A stretch of 64,000 nucleotides of DNA, taken from Alkalibacter rhizosphaerae. Its GTDB lineage: Bacteria; Bacillota; Clostridia; Eubacteriales; Alkalibacteraceae. This document shows positions 29,418 through 39,169 of the stretch, one piece after another. Below the pieces are notes generated by a model, which saw nothing but the letters and a program-made list of their open reading frames with translations, made no database searches and was not told where the DNA came from. The stretch spans positions 372,001-436,000 of the forward strand of contig NZ_CP071444.1 in the NCBI RefSeq assembly GCF_017352215.1, in the 5' to 3' direction. Position 1 is the first letter of the stretch, and each line of letters starts with the position of its first letter. Made by a program: the position numbers and the translations under genes.

Positions 29418-30065
29418 TCACTGCATTCCTTCTAAAGGTTCTTCCTTTGTCAAACGTTGCAATTCCTTAATCAAATTTTTGGTGATTTTTGCTGTCAAAC
29501 CCCAAATGATCCGCTCTTCATATTCATAAAAATATACCGGATAACTCAACCTGCGATTTCTATAGATTTCGTGGTTTTTTATTTTTTCCACAGGAAACGT
29601 TTCGTCCATCCCACCTTGATAAAACATCTTGTACACTTTTGGCGGAGTTTCCACAAAAAAATCCAAAGGTACGGTAAAGATTTGTTCCACCTCATCCCGA
29701 TTCAGTGTCAACGATGCATTTTCATAATCGTCTATGGTTCCGACAAAAGGAAAAATCATGTGGTTGATGGAATTTAGCTGGGAGTCCAGCTCACCAAAAA
29801 CCGTCAGGTTCTGTTCAGAAACTCCCAATTCTTCGGACGTCTCCCTTATGGCCGCCTCGAGAAACGTTTCTCCCTTTTCTACCTTACCACCAGGAAAAGA
29901 CACCTCTCCGGGTTGGTGGCGCAACGTATCTGCCCGCACCTGAAACAACACATGGAGGGTATCCTTTACTTTAACAATGGGTACAAATACGGAAAAGAAT
30001 TTTTCAACATCAGAGACGGTTTGGGTCTTTTTTCGAAAATGGGATTCAATGTCCTTCAGATTCAT
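29418..30065 (-). CDS. Nudix hydrolase, CoA pyrophosphatase-like
   Basis: A 215-residue Nudix protein. The Nudix box follows VSFPGGKVEKGE, with the RETSEELG core, near residues 60-85. The upstream phrase LRHQPGEVSFPGG resembles the NudL/Pcd1 CoA-diphosphatase group, which cleaves CoA to 3',5'-ADP and phosphopantetheine. The C-terminus includes IIWGLTAKITKNL, also typical of that group. It is the last gene of the trmK-nif3-zinc ribbon cluster and ends just past the 3' end of convergent rnpB. Confidence 0.85.
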   Translation of the reverse strand: MNLKDIESHFRKKTQTVSDVEKFFSVFVPIVKVKDTLHVLFQVRADTLRHQPGEVSFPGGKVEKGETFLEAAIRETSEELGVSEQNLTVFGELDSQLNSINHMIFPFVGTIDDYENASLTLNRDEVEQIFTVPLDFFVETPPKVYKMFYQGGMDETFPVEKIKNHEIYRNRRLSYPVYFYEYEERIIWGLTAKITKNLIKELQRLTKEEPLEGMQ

Positions 30066-30080
30066 GGCAACACCTCAAAA

Positions 30081-30812
30081 TCATTCCGATTCATTTTCTC
30101 CGGGTATGTAGATGATCCTTCCGCAATTTTCACATACGATGGCTTCACTGACGACAACTTTGCTAATATCCTGACCCATGATCATGGAAACCTGCATATT
30201 GCAGCCTTTGCATATCCCGTTATGAGCTTGTACGATCACCGGCATTCGCTTGTTTGCGCGTTTTTCATACTCTTCCAGGGACTCCTTGTCGATGGATTTT
30301 TTCAGTTTTTCCGTCTTCTTCGTCAATTCAGACATGGAATCCTTGGTTTGACGCTTCAGTTTTTCCAACTTTTTCTTTTGTTGAGAAACGCCTTTTTTCA
30401 TTTCTTCCGCTTTATCCCCAAGTCGTTTCAGATTCACTTGATCGATCTTCTGTTGGTGCAGATAGTGGTGGATCCTTTTTTCTACTTCTTCTTTCTTGGC
30501 CATCAATCCTGCGATGTCATCTTGCAAAACCGTCAATGTCTTGGTCTTTTTGACAGCACCTTCGTACAGGTAGGACTCTCCTTCCTGTATTTGCTTCTTG
30601 ATCCTCTCAAGCGCTTCCTGCAACTCCGAAATTTGAGTGCTTGTTCGCTTGTACTCGTCTGCGATCTGCTTCATCGATTCGGCGATCCTTTTGTACTCAG
30701 AAATATCATGGTGCAATTTATCTGTTTCCCGATATAAACCAGCATCCTCTTCCATTTCTTTCTTTTCCATTTCCAAAGCCTGCAGCGCCCACAACTTGTC
30801 GATATCTTTCAT
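30081..30812 (-). CDS. coiled-coil protein with C4 zinc ribbon
   Basis: A 243-residue protein: a long antiparallel coiled coil (about 1-185) rich in Lys/Glu, then a zinc ribbon with CKGC (near 203) and CENC (near 228). This layout matches the CT398/HP0958-like family, whose member in Helicobacter influences sigma-54 and flagella; function in Clostridia is unknown. It sits next to nif3 and trmK in many Firmicutes, which supports it as a conserved housekeeping gene. Confidence 0.83.
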   Translation of the reverse strand: MKDIDKLWALQALEMEKKEMEEDAGLYRETDKLHHDISEYKRIAESMKQIADEYKRTSTQISELQEALERIKKQIQEGESYLYEGAVKKTKTLTVLQDDIAGLMAKKEEVEKRIHHYLHQQKIDQVNLKRLGDKAEEMKKGVSQQKKKLEKLKRQTKDSMSELTKKTEKLKKSIDKESLEEYEKRANKRMPVIVQAHNGICKGCNMQVSMIMGQDISKVVVSEAIVCENCGRIIYIPGENESE

Positions 30813-30853
30813 TGCTTCATCACCTTTCCACGACGGCTATCCCGTCATACAAC

Positions 30854-31963
30854 CTAATACCATTCAAAAAAATCATTTTCATTTTCGGCGACGAATAATT
30901 CCACCTCATCATTGAAAAGCCCTTCTTCGATCCAGGCCATCAACAACCCTTTTGTAAAAATTTCGGAAGCATGATGCCCCACATCCAGCACGATCAACTC
31001 TTCTTCGAAGGCCTTTTGGCCGTCATGGTATTTCAAATCGCTGGTAATGTAAAGGTCTGCACCAAGATCGTTTGCATCTTTCATCAAATCTCCACCAGAA
31101 CCGGAACATATGGCTATGCGCTGGACCCGGTCTTTTCCTCTTCCGGCATGTCGGACCCGTTTCAAGCCAAAGAATTCTTTCACACGATCAAGAAATCCTT
31201 CCAACGTTTGTGATGTTTCCAAATCACCCACCACACCCAATCCATACCGGTCCTGCTTGTTCTGCAACAAGAAAAGATCATAAGCCGGCTCTTCGTATGG
31301 GTGGCTCTCTAAAAGAGCTTTTTCCACATTCTCCGCCGCCTGATAGGGTACCAGCACTTCTAACCTGGTTTCATCCACCATCTCCAATACATCTTGGGTT
31401 CCAATAAAGGGACTGGCACTTCCAATGGGCTTGAACTGCCCAACTCCTTCTTGACGAAAAGCACACGCTTCATAGAGACCGAGCTTTCCGGCACCTGCTT
31501 CAAAAAGGGCAGTCAAGACCTCTTCCGTGTAGTCTTCCGGCACAAATACCACCAACTTGTAATAGTTTTCCGCCGCCGATGCCCTTAGGGGCATGCAATT
31601 GGACAAGCCCAATTTTTCCGCCAAAAATCCGTTGATCCCCATGGGATACATGTCCACATTCGTATGTGCACTGATGACGGAGATGCCATTGGCGATCAGA
31701 TCTTTGAGCAGCTTTCCGGTGTATCTGTCCCATCGTATATTCTTTATAGGAGAGAACAAAACGGGATGATGGCTAACGATCAGATCCGCCTTCTTTTTCA
31801 CCGCTTCTTCCACCGTCTGCTGGGTCACATCCAATGCAAACAGGACCCGCTCCACTTTTTGGTTTGGATCTCCGATCAACAAACCCACATTGTCCCATTC
31901 CTCCGCCCTGTAGAATGGCGCTTTTCGATCAATTATTCGTAAAATATCTTCGCAAGTGGTCAC
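30854..31963 (-). CDS. Nif3-like dinuclear metal protein (YqfO type)
   Basis: A 369-residue NIF3 family protein. Metal ligands are in IVSHHPVLF near residue 63, SAHTNVDMYP near 103 and VLDVGHHASE near 330. The central insertion (about 130-235) is the PII-like domain found in YqfO and Bacteroides/Firmicute forms. Exact function is unsettled. Translation begins at GTG (31963), with GAGGAGGTG upstream, inside the end of trmK (35-nt overlap). Confidence 0.9.
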   Translation of the reverse strand: MTTCEDILRIIDRKAPFYRAEEWDNVGLLIGDPNQKVERVLFALDVTQQTVEEAVKKKADLIVSHHPVLFSPIKNIRWDRYTGKLLKDLIANGISVISAHTNVDMYPMGINGFLAEKLGLSNCMPLRASAAENYYKLVVFVPEDYTEEVLTALFEAGAGKLGLYEACAFRQEGVGQFKPIGSASPFIGTQDVLEMVDETRLEVLVPYQAAENVEKALLESHPYEEPAYDLFLLQNKQDRYGLGVVGDLETSQTLEGFLDRVKEFFGLKRVRHAGRGKDRVQRIAICSGSGGDLMKDANDLGADLYITSDLKYHDGQKAFEEELIVLDVGHHASEIFTKGLLMAWIEEGLFNDEVELFVAENENDFFEWY

Positions 31964-32660
31964 GTCGCTTCACCTCCTCTAAAGCCGTCAACATGCTTTT
32001 TGCTTCTTCCCATCGCATCTTTGCTTCCATGGTATTCTTTTTTTCGCACTGGTGAAGAATGGTGTTCCATTTGTCTTCTTCCTTTTTCAACAAGGCCGGC
32101 AGCAGGGGATGACCCTTTTCCAAAATTCGTTTGCCAAGACGCAACTCTTCATTGGACCATTTTTCCAGTTTCTGATCCTTTCCATGGGTGACCAGCAAAA
32201 TTTGATACAAACGATGCTTTTCTTTTGCCAGGTCTTCATCCACTATGACAAAACCTTTTTCCAAAAGATACCTTCTCAAATCATGCTGCCCGGTCATGGG
32301 TTGCAAAATCATGGAATCCACACGCTGAAAAAAAGGCAAGTCATTTTCAATGATCTCTGCAATCAGCCCGCCACCCATTCCGGCGATGACGACCTGGTCG
32401 ATGGCATGATCCTTCAACCGATCTGCTCCATGAGAGAGGGCCAAGCCGATGCGATGGACCAGCCCTTGCTGGCGGACTTGCTCCCTGGCACTGTTTAGAG
32501 GACCCTGGTTTACATCCGACGCATATACATAGGGGCTGATGTTGTTTTTGATCAAATAAACAGCCAAATATCCATGATCTGTACCGATATCTGCGACGAC
32601 GGATCCCGGTTTTACATAGTTTGCAACCTGCTGCAAACGATCGGTCAATTTCATATCCAT
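31929..32660 (-). CDS. trmK: tRNA (adenine22-N1)-methyltransferase TrmK
   Basis: A 243-residue class I SAM methyltransferase with the SAM loop VVADIGTDHGYLAVYL near residue 25, an YASDVNQGPLNSA strand, and VVIAGMGGGLI near 90. A C-terminal coiled coil is present. TrmK makes m1A22 in tRNA in Gram-positives. The gene lies directly after tRNA-Asn and rpoD. Confidence 0.93.
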   Translation of the reverse strand: MDMKLTDRLQQVANYVKPGSVVADIGTDHGYLAVYLIKNNISPYVYASDVNQGPLNSAREQVRQQGLVHRIGLALSHGADRLKDHAIDQVVIAGMGGGLIAEIIENDLPFFQRVDSMILQPMTGQHDLRRYLLEKGFVIVDEDLAKEKHRLYQILLVTHGKDQKLEKWSNEELRLGKRILEKGHPLLPALLKKEEDKWNTILHQCEKKNTMEAKMRWEEAKSMLTALEEVKRRDHLRRYFTNN

Positions 32661-32686
32661 TCTCCTTACTTATCTATTATATCACA

Positions 32687-32718
32687 TAAAAAAAGAAGAA
32701 GCCTATCCCCGCTTCTTC
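32687..32718 (-). terminator. terminator after tRNA-Asn
   Basis: On the − strand GAAGAAGC / GCTTCTTC with an 8-nt loop, followed by eight T. It lies between the tRNA and trmK, so trmK probably needs read-through or its own promoter. Confidence 0.8.
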
Positions 32719-32735
32719 CAATTTGAACATAAAAA

Positions 32736-32810
32736 TGGCTCCCCAGGCTGGATTCGAACCAGCAGCCTACCGGTTAACAGCCGGTTGCTCCACCGTTGAG
32801 CTACTGAGGA
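32736..32810 (-). tRNA. tRNA-Asn (GTT)
   Basis: A 75-nt cloverleaf with encoded CCA. The acceptor stem TCCTCAG pairs with CTGGGGA (one G-U). The anticodon arm ACCGGCTGTTAACCGGT gives anticodon GTT, and the T loop is TTCGAAT. Confidence 0.96.
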
Positions 32811-32831
32811 ACAATAGAACCACAATTATTA

Positions 32832-32859
32832 ATTATAATGATTTTCTATGGATTGTCAA
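32832..32859 (-). promoter_or_regulatory. tRNA-Asn promoter
   Basis: On the − strand TTGACA (complement of 32854-32859) and TATAAT (complement of 32832-32837) with 16-bp spacing, directly after the rpoD terminator. Confidence 0.8.
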
Positions 32860-32860
32860 T

Positions 32861-32889
32861 ACAAAAACCCGTGCGACAATGCGCACGGG
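32861..32889 (-). terminator. terminator after rpoD
   Basis: On the − strand CCCGTGCG / CGCACGGG with a 6-nt loop, followed by TTTTTGT, 7 nt after the rpoD stop. Confidence 0.85.
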
Positions 32890-32896
32890 GTGTTTT

Positions 32897-33979
32897 TTAA
32901 TCCAAATAATCCTTTAATTTTTTACTTCTGCTGGGATGCCGCAATTTTCGAAGAGCTTTTGCTTCGATTTGACGGATCCGTTCTCTGGTGACGTTGAATT
33001 CCTTGCCTACCTCTTCCAGGGTCCTGGCTCTTCCATCATCCAGTCCGAAACGGAGGCGAAGTACCTTTTCTTCCCGTTCCGTCAAGGTACACAGCACTTC
33101 CATCAATTGCTCCTTCAATAACGCATAAGAAGCCGCTTCTGCTGGAGCAGGTGCATCGTCGTCAGGAATAAAGTCTCCCAAATGACTGTCCTCTTCTTCT
33201 CCGATAGGCGTTTCGAGAGAGACTGGATCTTGTGCGATCTTTAGGATCTCACGAACTTTTTCCTCCGAAAAACCCATTTCCGCACCGATCTCTGCCGGAG
33301 ACGGTTCTCTTCCCAACTCTTGAAGCAATTGTCTGGAAACTCGGATCAGCTTGTTGATGGTTTCCACCATGTGTACAGGGATCCGAATGGTACGAGCCTG
33401 ATCGGCAATAGCTCTGGTGATGGCTTGTCGGATCCACCAAGTTGCATAGGTACTGAATTTATATCCCTTGCTGTAATCAAATTTTTCCACTGCCTTGATC
33501 AATCCAAGATTGCCTTCCTGGATCAGGTCAAGAAAAGACATTCCTCTTCCTACATATCGTTTTGCGATACTGACGACCAAACGCAGGTTGGCTTCCGCCA
33601 GTTTCTGCTTCGCCAGATCGTCTCCATTTTCCATTCGCTTTGCAAGTTCGACTTCTTCGTCGCCAGTTAGCAATGCAACTTTTCCAATTTCTTTTAAATA
33701 CATTCGCACCGGATCGTTGATACTGACTCCATCGGGAATGCTGGTGTCCACTTCTTCTTTTACCAATTTTTCCACTTCTTCGTCATCGTCATCACTGCTC
33801 ATGTCATTGGAGAAAATCTCAATGCCATCCGATTCCAACAAAGAATAAATATCCTCGATTTGATCGGGCAGCAGATCAATTTCAGAAAGAGAGCTTTCAA
33901 TTTCTTCACCGGTCAACGTACCGTTTTTCTTGCCTTTTACTCGCAGTTCATTCACCTTAACATTGTCTCTGATATCCAT
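32897..33979 (-). CDS. rpoD: RNA polymerase primary sigma factor RpoD/SigA
   Basis: A 360-residue primary sigma factor. Region 1.1 is short, region 1.2 has [11 protein letters not shown], and region 2 has [32 protein letters not shown] (the -10-recognising stretch, abridged here as [14 protein letters not shown]). Region 4 has [19 protein letters not shown] and ends [15 protein letters not shown]. It directs the vegetative promoters seen across this window. Its ATG shares one base with the dnaG stop (TAATG), so the two are coupled. Confidence 0.97.
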   Translation of the reverse strand: MDIRDNVKVNELRVKGKKNGTLTGEEIESSLSEIDLLPDQIEDIYSLLESDGIEIFSNDMSSDDDDEEVEKLVKEEVDTSIPDGVSINDPVRMYLKEIGKVALLTGDEEVELAKRMENGDDLAKQKLAEANLRLVVSIAKRYVGRGMSFLDLIQEGNLGLIKAVEKFDYSKGYKFSTYATWWIRQAITRAIADQARTIRIPVHMVETINKLIRVSRQLLQELGREPSPAEIGAEMGFSEEKVREILKIAQDPVSLETPIGEEEDSHLGDFIPDDDAPAPAEAASYALLKEQLMEVLCTLTEREEKVLRLRFGLDDGRARTLEEVGKEFNVTRERIRQIEAKALRKLRHPSRSKKLKDYLD

Positions 33980-35763
33980 TAAAAATTCTCCCTTCCCATG
34001 CTTTGCATCTGTTCCAGCTCTTTTTTCTTTTCCACCAATTCACAATAGAGCCGGTTGAATTCTTCTTCGTTCAAATTGAAATCCCCCATTTTTTTTTGCA
34101 AATATGCAATGCTGCGTTTGATATACATCATTTCCATGGCTTTCATGCAATCCATCAACAACTCATCAGTGGACTCCTCCACATCCATGATCATTCTGGA
34201 AAGTGCCTTTCGATGAGACTCTTCCTCTAAATTTCCGATGTAAGCGGAAGGATTTGCAGACTGTCCTGATTTTAGTTGGTGATAGGCATGAACCACTGCA
34301 TCGCGGTATAATCCCTTTTGAAAATGTTCCGGTTGCAATTTGGAGGCAATTTTTCTTGCCGTATCCTTATCGGTAAACAACCAGCCGATCAACATCTCCT
34401 GAGCTTCTCTTTTGATGCTGCGTCGAACCGATGAATTTTCACGGGAACTTGTTTTTTCCAAGGCAATTGCCTTTGGATCGTCATTTTTGATTTCCTTGAA
34501 AATTACGCCAGGTTCGATCTGCATCCTCGATGCAAATCGTTGGATCTGCATTTCCTGCTCAATGGGATTCTTGATTTCTTTCAATATTTTTGTCGCTTCC
34601 GTCACAAATTGGATTTTTTCATCGTTGCGACGCAAGTCGACTGTTTCTTCCAAAAGTCCAATCCGAAAATCAACGGTGGACAAGGCATTGTTGGCCAATT
34701 CCTGAAATGCTTCTTTTCCTTCTTGACGAACAAAGTCGTCCGGATCCATGTTGTTTTTCAGTTTCATTACTTTGACACGGAGTCCCAATCCTTCCAAAAC
34801 CTGAATGCCACGAACCGTCGCCCGAATACCTGCCCCGTCTCCATCATAACAAAGCACTACTTCCTCCACGTAGCGTTTCATCAAACGCCCCTGGCCTTCT
34901 GTCAAAGCCGTCCCTAGGGAAGCCACGACATTTCTTATTCCGCTCTGGAATAAACTGATAACGTCCATGTATCCTTCTACTGCGATCAATCGCCCGTTTT
35001 CCAGGTTGGTTTTTGCGAGGTTCAAGCCGTAAAGCTGGGTCCCCTTGTGAAAGATCATGGTCTCCGACGAATTCAAATACTTTGGCAGCTTGTCGCTTTT
35101 GCCCATGAGGCGACCGCCAAAACCGGTCACATTTTTGGCAACGGAAACGATGGGAAACATGATCCGGTCCCTGAAACGATCGTGGTATCCCTTGCCGTTT
35201 CGATCGGGCAAAACCAGTCCGGAATCTGCCAGATCTTCGTTTTTATACCCCTTGCTCTTCAAATAGTCGTAAAGTCCGGTGTATTCAGATCCTGCATAAC
35301 CAATGGCAAACTGTCGTGCCGTATCATCATCGATCCCTCTGCTGCGAAGATACTCGTTGGATCTGTCATGAGCACAACGTTTTTTATAAAAAAAGCGAGC
35401 CGCATCCTTGTGCATACGATACAGCGCATCTCTTTTTTTGCTTTCCTGGTCATTGAATCCTTCCGAATCCGGCAATGTGATGTTTGCACGATCCGCCAGA
35501 TATTTGACGCTCTCCACAAAACTAAGATTTTCGATGTTTCGAACGAAAGTGATCATATCCCCTCCAGCACCACAACCAAAGCAATGGTAGAGCTGCTTTT
35601 CTGCAGATACACTGAAAGAAGGGGTTTTTTCATTGTGGAACGGGCATCTGCCCATATAATGATTCCCACTCTTTTTCAGGGGTACATACTGGGATACGAC
35701 ATCAATAATGTCGTTGTTGTCCAACACCTGTTGTATTTGATCTTCTGTATAGCCTTTTGACAT
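33979..35763 (-). CDS. dnaG: DNA primase DnaG
   Basis: A 594-residue primase. The N-terminal zinc finger ([11 protein letters not shown]...[11 protein letters not shown]) covers residues 40-66. The Toprim core includes [15 protein letters not shown] and [10 protein letters not shown], and the C-terminal part binds DnaB helicase. It makes RNA primers for replication. First gene of the dnaG-rpoD pair of the classic macromolecular synthesis operon. Confidence 0.97.
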   Translation of the reverse strand: MSKGYTEDQIQQVLDNNDIIDVVSQYVPLKKSGNHYMGRCPFHNEKTPSFSVSAEKQLYHCFGCGAGGDMITFVRNIENLSFVESVKYLADRANITLPDSEGFNDQESKKRDALYRMHKDAARFFYKKRCAHDRSNEYLRSRGIDDDTARQFAIGYAGSEYTGLYDYLKSKGYKNEDLADSGLVLPDRNGKGYHDRFRDRIMFPIVSVAKNVTGFGGRLMGKSDKLPKYLNSSETMIFHKGTQLYGLNLAKTNLENGRLIAVEGYMDVISLFQSGIRNVVASLGTALTEGQGRLMKRYVEEVVLCYDGDGAGIRATVRGIQVLEGLGLRVKVMKLKNNMDPDDFVRQEGKEAFQELANNALSTVDFRIGLLEETVDLRRNDEKIQFVTEATKILKEIKNPIEQEMQIQRFASRMQIEPGVIFKEIKNDDPKAIALEKTSSRENSSVRRSIKREAQEMLIGWLFTDKDTARKIASKLQPEHFQKGLYRDAVVHAYHQLKSGQSANPSAYIGNLEEESHRKALSRMIMDVEESTDELLMDCMKAMEMMYIKRSIAYLQKKMGDFNLNEEEFNRLYCELVEKKKELEQMQSMGRENF

Positions 35764-35807
35764 GGCCTCACCTTATAAACATCTTTATATTCCTACGCTG
35801 CACACTC

Positions 35808-36812
35808 TTAATATACCCGCCAGGGGTTTGGTATAAACAAACGTCCAAACAGGTTCATGGCATACCGATCTGTCATTCCTGCAATGAAATCGATCACCGA
35901 TCGTTCCGTATTTCGTTCCAGGTAGATGGGATGATCCGCTTCATGGGGAATCTTCTCCGGTTGCTCCATATAATACTCAAACAAAGACCGGAGAATAAAC
36001 TCGGTCTTTTTTTCTTCCTTTTTCGCAGCAGGACCAAGATAAACCGTTTCGAACATAAAATTTCTCAACTGATTCATGGCCTCCCAATGGTCCGGACTCA
36101 TGACAACAGCATTTCCTTCCTTACTGTTTTCAATGATATTGTGGATCATGCCGTTGATTCTCATTCGCTTGCTTGTTCCCAACACATTAACATATTGGAG
36201 GGGCAAATCCGATTCTTTCAATATGCCAGCCCTTTGGGCATCCTCAATGTCGTGATTGATGTACGCGATACGATCAGAAAAATGGACCACTTGTCCTTCC
36301 AATGTTTCCGCACTATTTTCACCTGAATGATTCAGTATACCATCTCGTACTTCCCATGTCAAATTCAATCCCACGCCATCTTCTAAAAAATCCACAACTC
36401 GCAGACTTTGTTCCCGATGCTTGAAAGAAAAGGAACATGCTTCATCCAACACTTTTTCGCCGGCATGTCCAAATGGAGTATGACCCAAATCGTGTCCCAA
36501 TGCTATTGCTTCCGTCAAATCTTCATTTAGCCGCAATGCTCTGGCTATGGTCCTGGCTATTTGGGCCACTTCCAATGTGTGGGTCAACCTCGTTCGGTAA
36601 TGGTCCCCCTCCGGTGAAATAAACACTTGGGTCTTATGTTTCAATCGACGGAATGCCTTTGAATGAAGGATCCGATCCCGATCCCTTTGATAATCTGTAC
36701 GAACATCACAAGGTGTTTCCTTTTTCCTTCTCCCTTTGGAATCGACGCTTTTTGCAGCCGTCGGGGAGAGGATCTGCAATTCCAACTGTTCCCATTGTTC
36801 ACGAAGATTCAT
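35808..36812 (-). CDS. dgt: dGTP triphosphohydrolase-like HD protein
   Basis: A 334-residue HD-domain protein with RLTHTLEVAQIA and the HD metal site GHDLGHTPFGHAGE (about residues 95-110). NHSGENSAETLEGQVV and ISYINHDI-like segments complete the catalytic pocket. Family members hydrolyse dNTPs to nucleosides and triphosphate. I prefer the ATG at 36812; a TTG seven codons earlier is possible, but its own frame contains the AGGAAGG site. It lies upstream of dnaG in many Clostridia. Confidence 0.92.
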   Translation of the reverse strand: MNLREQWEQLELQILSPTAAKSVDSKGRRKKETPCDVRTDYQRDRDRILHSKAFRRLKHKTQVFISPEGDHYRTRLTHTLEVAQIARTIARALRLNEDLTEAIALGHDLGHTPFGHAGEKVLDEACSFSFKHREQSLRVVDFLEDGVGLNLTWEVRDGILNHSGENSAETLEGQVVHFSDRIAYINHDIEDAQRAGILKESDLPLQYVNVLGTSKRMRINGMIHNIIENSKEGNAVVMSPDHWEAMNQLRNFMFETVYLGPAAKKEEKKTEFILRSLFEYYMEQPEKIPHEADHPIYLERNTERSVIDFIAGMTDRYAMNLFGRLFIPNPWRVY

Positions 36813-36866
36813 GATCCCGACTTCCTTCCTCAAAAAGAATCCCTCTTCAATCTACTTCACTGTTCT

Positions 36867-37541
36867 TCAGATTTCTATTTTTTTGCGTTTGAATTCTCGA
36901 ATCTGGCGATTATAATTGGTTTTCGTATTTTTTGTTGAAGTGGTCCTCTTCAAAAAACGTGTAAAGTCTCCATAGAAAAACAAAAAGAAATTCGCCAACG
37001 CTACAATGGCCGCCACTCTTTGAGACATGGTACCTGTCACTATGGTATACGCAAAGAAAAACCAATTCAAATATGCAAGGTACTTCATTTTCACCGGTAT
37101 GATCAAGAACAGCAGTACCTGAAAATTGGGAAACAAATGAGCGAAGGCCAAAAACAACGACAAATTCAAGTACATGGGTGTTCCAATGGATCCAGTCAGC
37201 AAAGATGCTACTACTGTGGCCAAAGCACCTATGAAATAATACAAATTAAACTTTGGCGTGCCCCATTGTTGTTCCAGTGTTCCACCGATCATATAGTAGA
37301 AGTATAATGCAAAGATGATCCAAATAATGGAGTTGGAGGGCGGGATGAAAATAAAGGTAATGATCCGCCATATTTCTCCCTGCATGATCAATGCCGGCGA
37401 AAAATACAGTCGACTTAAAAAGTCTCCTCCAAAGAACATGCTTAGTACAAACACCAGACCCGTCAACATGACGATGTAATACATTAAGTTATGAATCGCA
37501 AACTTTGCGATTTTTCTTTCCAATTTATTCAACCAATTCAA
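36867..37541 (-). CDS. rhomboid-like membrane protein lacking the GxSG site
   Basis: A protein of about 224 residues with six hydrophobic segments and a basic C-terminal tail. The layout and IIWIIFALYFYYMIGGTLEQQWG, with GALATVVASLL later, are rhomboid-like (the WR/GxxxE-type loop gives RLYFSPALIMQGEIWRIITF). The serine protease motif GxSG is not visible; the equivalent helix reads TPMYLNLSLFLAFA. It is better viewed as a pseudoprotease or derlin-like member. Start is probably TTG at 37541 (GAGGTG 5 nt upstream); an upstream TTG at 37559 is also open. Confidence 0.72.
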   Translation of the reverse strand: MNWLNKLERKIAKFAIHNLMYYIVMLTGLVFVLSMFFGGDFLSRLYFSPALIMQGEIWRIITFIFIPPSNSIIWIIFALYFYYMIGGTLEQQWGTPKFNLYYFIGALATVVASLLTGSIGTPMYLNLSLFLAFAHLFPNFQVLLFLIIPVKMKYLAYLNWFFFAYTIVTGTMSQRVAAIVALANFFLFFYGDFTRFLKRTTSTKNTKTNYNRQIREFKRKKIEI

Positions 37542-37590
37542 AAGAACACCTCGTTTCAATCTTTAAACTACTCGCTCTGCAAATTTTTTT

Positions 37591-38775
37591 TTACTCTTTC
37601 GGATCCGAAAGCATCTTATCATCCGAAAACGCCGCTTTTCGCACTGCCTCACTGACAGCCTCCACCACTTTTTTATTAAAAACATTGGGTATGATGTAAT
37701 CGGACCGTAGTTCGGAAGAAGGTATAACATCCGCCAAAGCTTCAGCCGCTGCCAACTTCATCCCCATATGGATGGTGGAAGCGCGCGCTTCCAAAGCTCC
37801 CTTGAACAATCCCGGGAAAACCAGCACATTATTGATTTGATTATCAAAATCAGACCTGCCGGTGCCTACGATAAACGCCCCCGCCAAATAAGCATCTTCC
37901 GGCATGATCTCGGGAACGGGATTGGCCATGGCAAAAATAATGGGATCCATGTTCATGGTCTCCACCATTTCTTTGGATAAAACATTGGCTGCAGATACGC
38001 CTATGAAAACATCTGCTCCAATCAATCCGTCTTTCAGTTTTCCACTTTCCCCTGTTTGATTGGACCATGTCAATGCATCCCTTTTGTATCGATCCAAATC
38101 CGTTCGTTGTGGACCTATGATCCCCTTGCTGTCGCAAAGAACTATTTGTGCAAATCCGTATGCCTTTAACAGCTTCCCAATAGCCATTCCTGCAGAACCT
38201 GCACCATTGATCACTACTTTTGCCGTTTCTTTTTTCTTTCCGGAAACGCGAAATGCGTTGATCAAGGCCGCCAAGGTCACTATGGCAGTACCATGCTGGT
38301 CGTCGTGGAACACGGGAATATCCAGTTGTTCTACAAGCCGCTCCTCTATTTCAAAACATCGGGGCGCGGATATGTCTTCCAAGTTGATCCCGCCAAACCC
38401 AGGAGATATGTTCAATATCGTTTCAATGATTTTGTCCGTATCCTGGGTATTCAAACAGATGGGTATGGCATCGATCCCAGCAAACTCCTTGAATAAAATA
38501 CACTTTCCTTCCATAACGGGAAGTCCAGCTTCCGGTCCTATGTTTCCCAATCCAAGCACCGCCGATCCATCTGTCACCACAGCTACCAGATTCCCTTTTC
38601 CAGTGTAGTCGTAGACTCTTTCCTTGTCTGCTGCAATTTCCTTGCAAGGAGCCGCTACACCAGGTGTATATGCCAGGGAAAGATCTTCCTGGTTCTTCAA
38701 TTCTATTTTACTGCAAATTTCAAATTTTCCTTTTTTCTCTTTATGCATTTCCAACGACTTATTGTACACTTCCAT
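37591..38775 (-). CDS. malic enzyme (NAD-type malate dehydrogenase, decarboxylating)
   Basis: A 394-residue short-form malic enzyme. DLSLAYTPGVAAPC near residue 30 and the catalytic FHDDQHGTAIV near 155 bind malate and metal. VVINGAGSAGMAIGKLL near 190 is the nucleotide-binding fold. FAMANPVPEI is near 290. It converts malate to pyruvate and CO2 with NAD(P) reduction. Apparently monocistronic; the neighbour upstream is a small cysteine-rich gene. Confidence 0.95.
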   Translation of the reverse strand: MEVYNKSLEMHKEKKGKFEICSKIELKNQEDLSLAYTPGVAAPCKEIAADKERVYDYTGKGNLVAVVTDGSAVLGLGNIGPEAGLPVMEGKCILFKEFAGIDAIPICLNTQDTDKIIETILNISPGFGGINLEDISAPRCFEIEERLVEQLDIPVFHDDQHGTAIVTLAALINAFRVSGKKKETAKVVINGAGSAGMAIGKLLKAYGFAQIVLCDSKGIIGPQRTDLDRYKRDALTWSNQTGESGKLKDGLIGADVFIGVSAANVLSKEMVETMNMDPIIFAMANPVPEIMPEDAYLAGAFIVGTGRSDFDNQINNVLVFPGLFKGALEARASTIHMGMKLAAAEALADVIPSSELRSDYIIPNVFNKKVVEAVSEAVRKAAFSDDKMLSDPKE

Positions 38776-38793
38776 TTATACACGCTCCATCAG

Positions 38794-39054
38794 TTATGGT
38801 TTTTTTATCATTTCCACCACAAGATCCACTTTTTCCAAAATCAGATCATAATTTCCCTTGATGTGGGGGATGTTGCAATGGGAACAGTTTTTGATCCCTT
38901 TATCTGTATACACAAAGTTGCCTCCGCAGGCATCACCTAAAGCATACAGCGGACAATAGCAAAACAGGCAATTAAATTCCTGTCCGGGTTCCAATTTATG
39001 ACATGGATAGTATTCGCATTTGTTGTTTTGAAAGAACTTGAAGTTTTCGCTCAT
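38794..39054 (-). CDS. cysteine-rich small domain protein
   Basis: An 86-residue protein with nine cysteines, including CEYYPCH, NCLFCYCPLYALGDACGG and CSHCNIPH. This is the cysteine-rich small domain family (often near cobalamin or radical SAM genes), probably binding a metal. No cobalamin genes lie here. The ribosome site GGAGGCA precedes the ATG. Confidence 0.8.
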   Translation of the reverse strand: MSENFKFFQNNKCEYYPCHKLEPGQEFNCLFCYCPLYALGDACGGNFVYTDKGIKNCSHCNIPHIKGNYDLILEKVDLVVEMIKKP

Positions 39055-39123
39055 TTTATCTGCCTCCTACCGTACTTATCATTATCAATGATTGAAAAGA
39101 TTCCGTCAATACCTTACGACTCG

Positions 39124-39159
39124 AAAAAGAAATCAGCCATTGAGACTTCAATGACTGAT
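39124..39159 (-). terminator. terminator after the M23 peptidase gene
   Basis: On the − strand ATCAGTCATTGA / TCAATGGCTGAT with a 4-nt loop and one mismatch, followed by TTCTTTTTC. Confidence 0.8.
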
Positions 39160-39169
39160 CGTTGTTTTA

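Noticed and set aside
32723-32917. A 64-codon rightward frame across tRNA-Asn
   Set aside because: It lies over the tRNA, its promoter and the rpoD terminator; not a gene.
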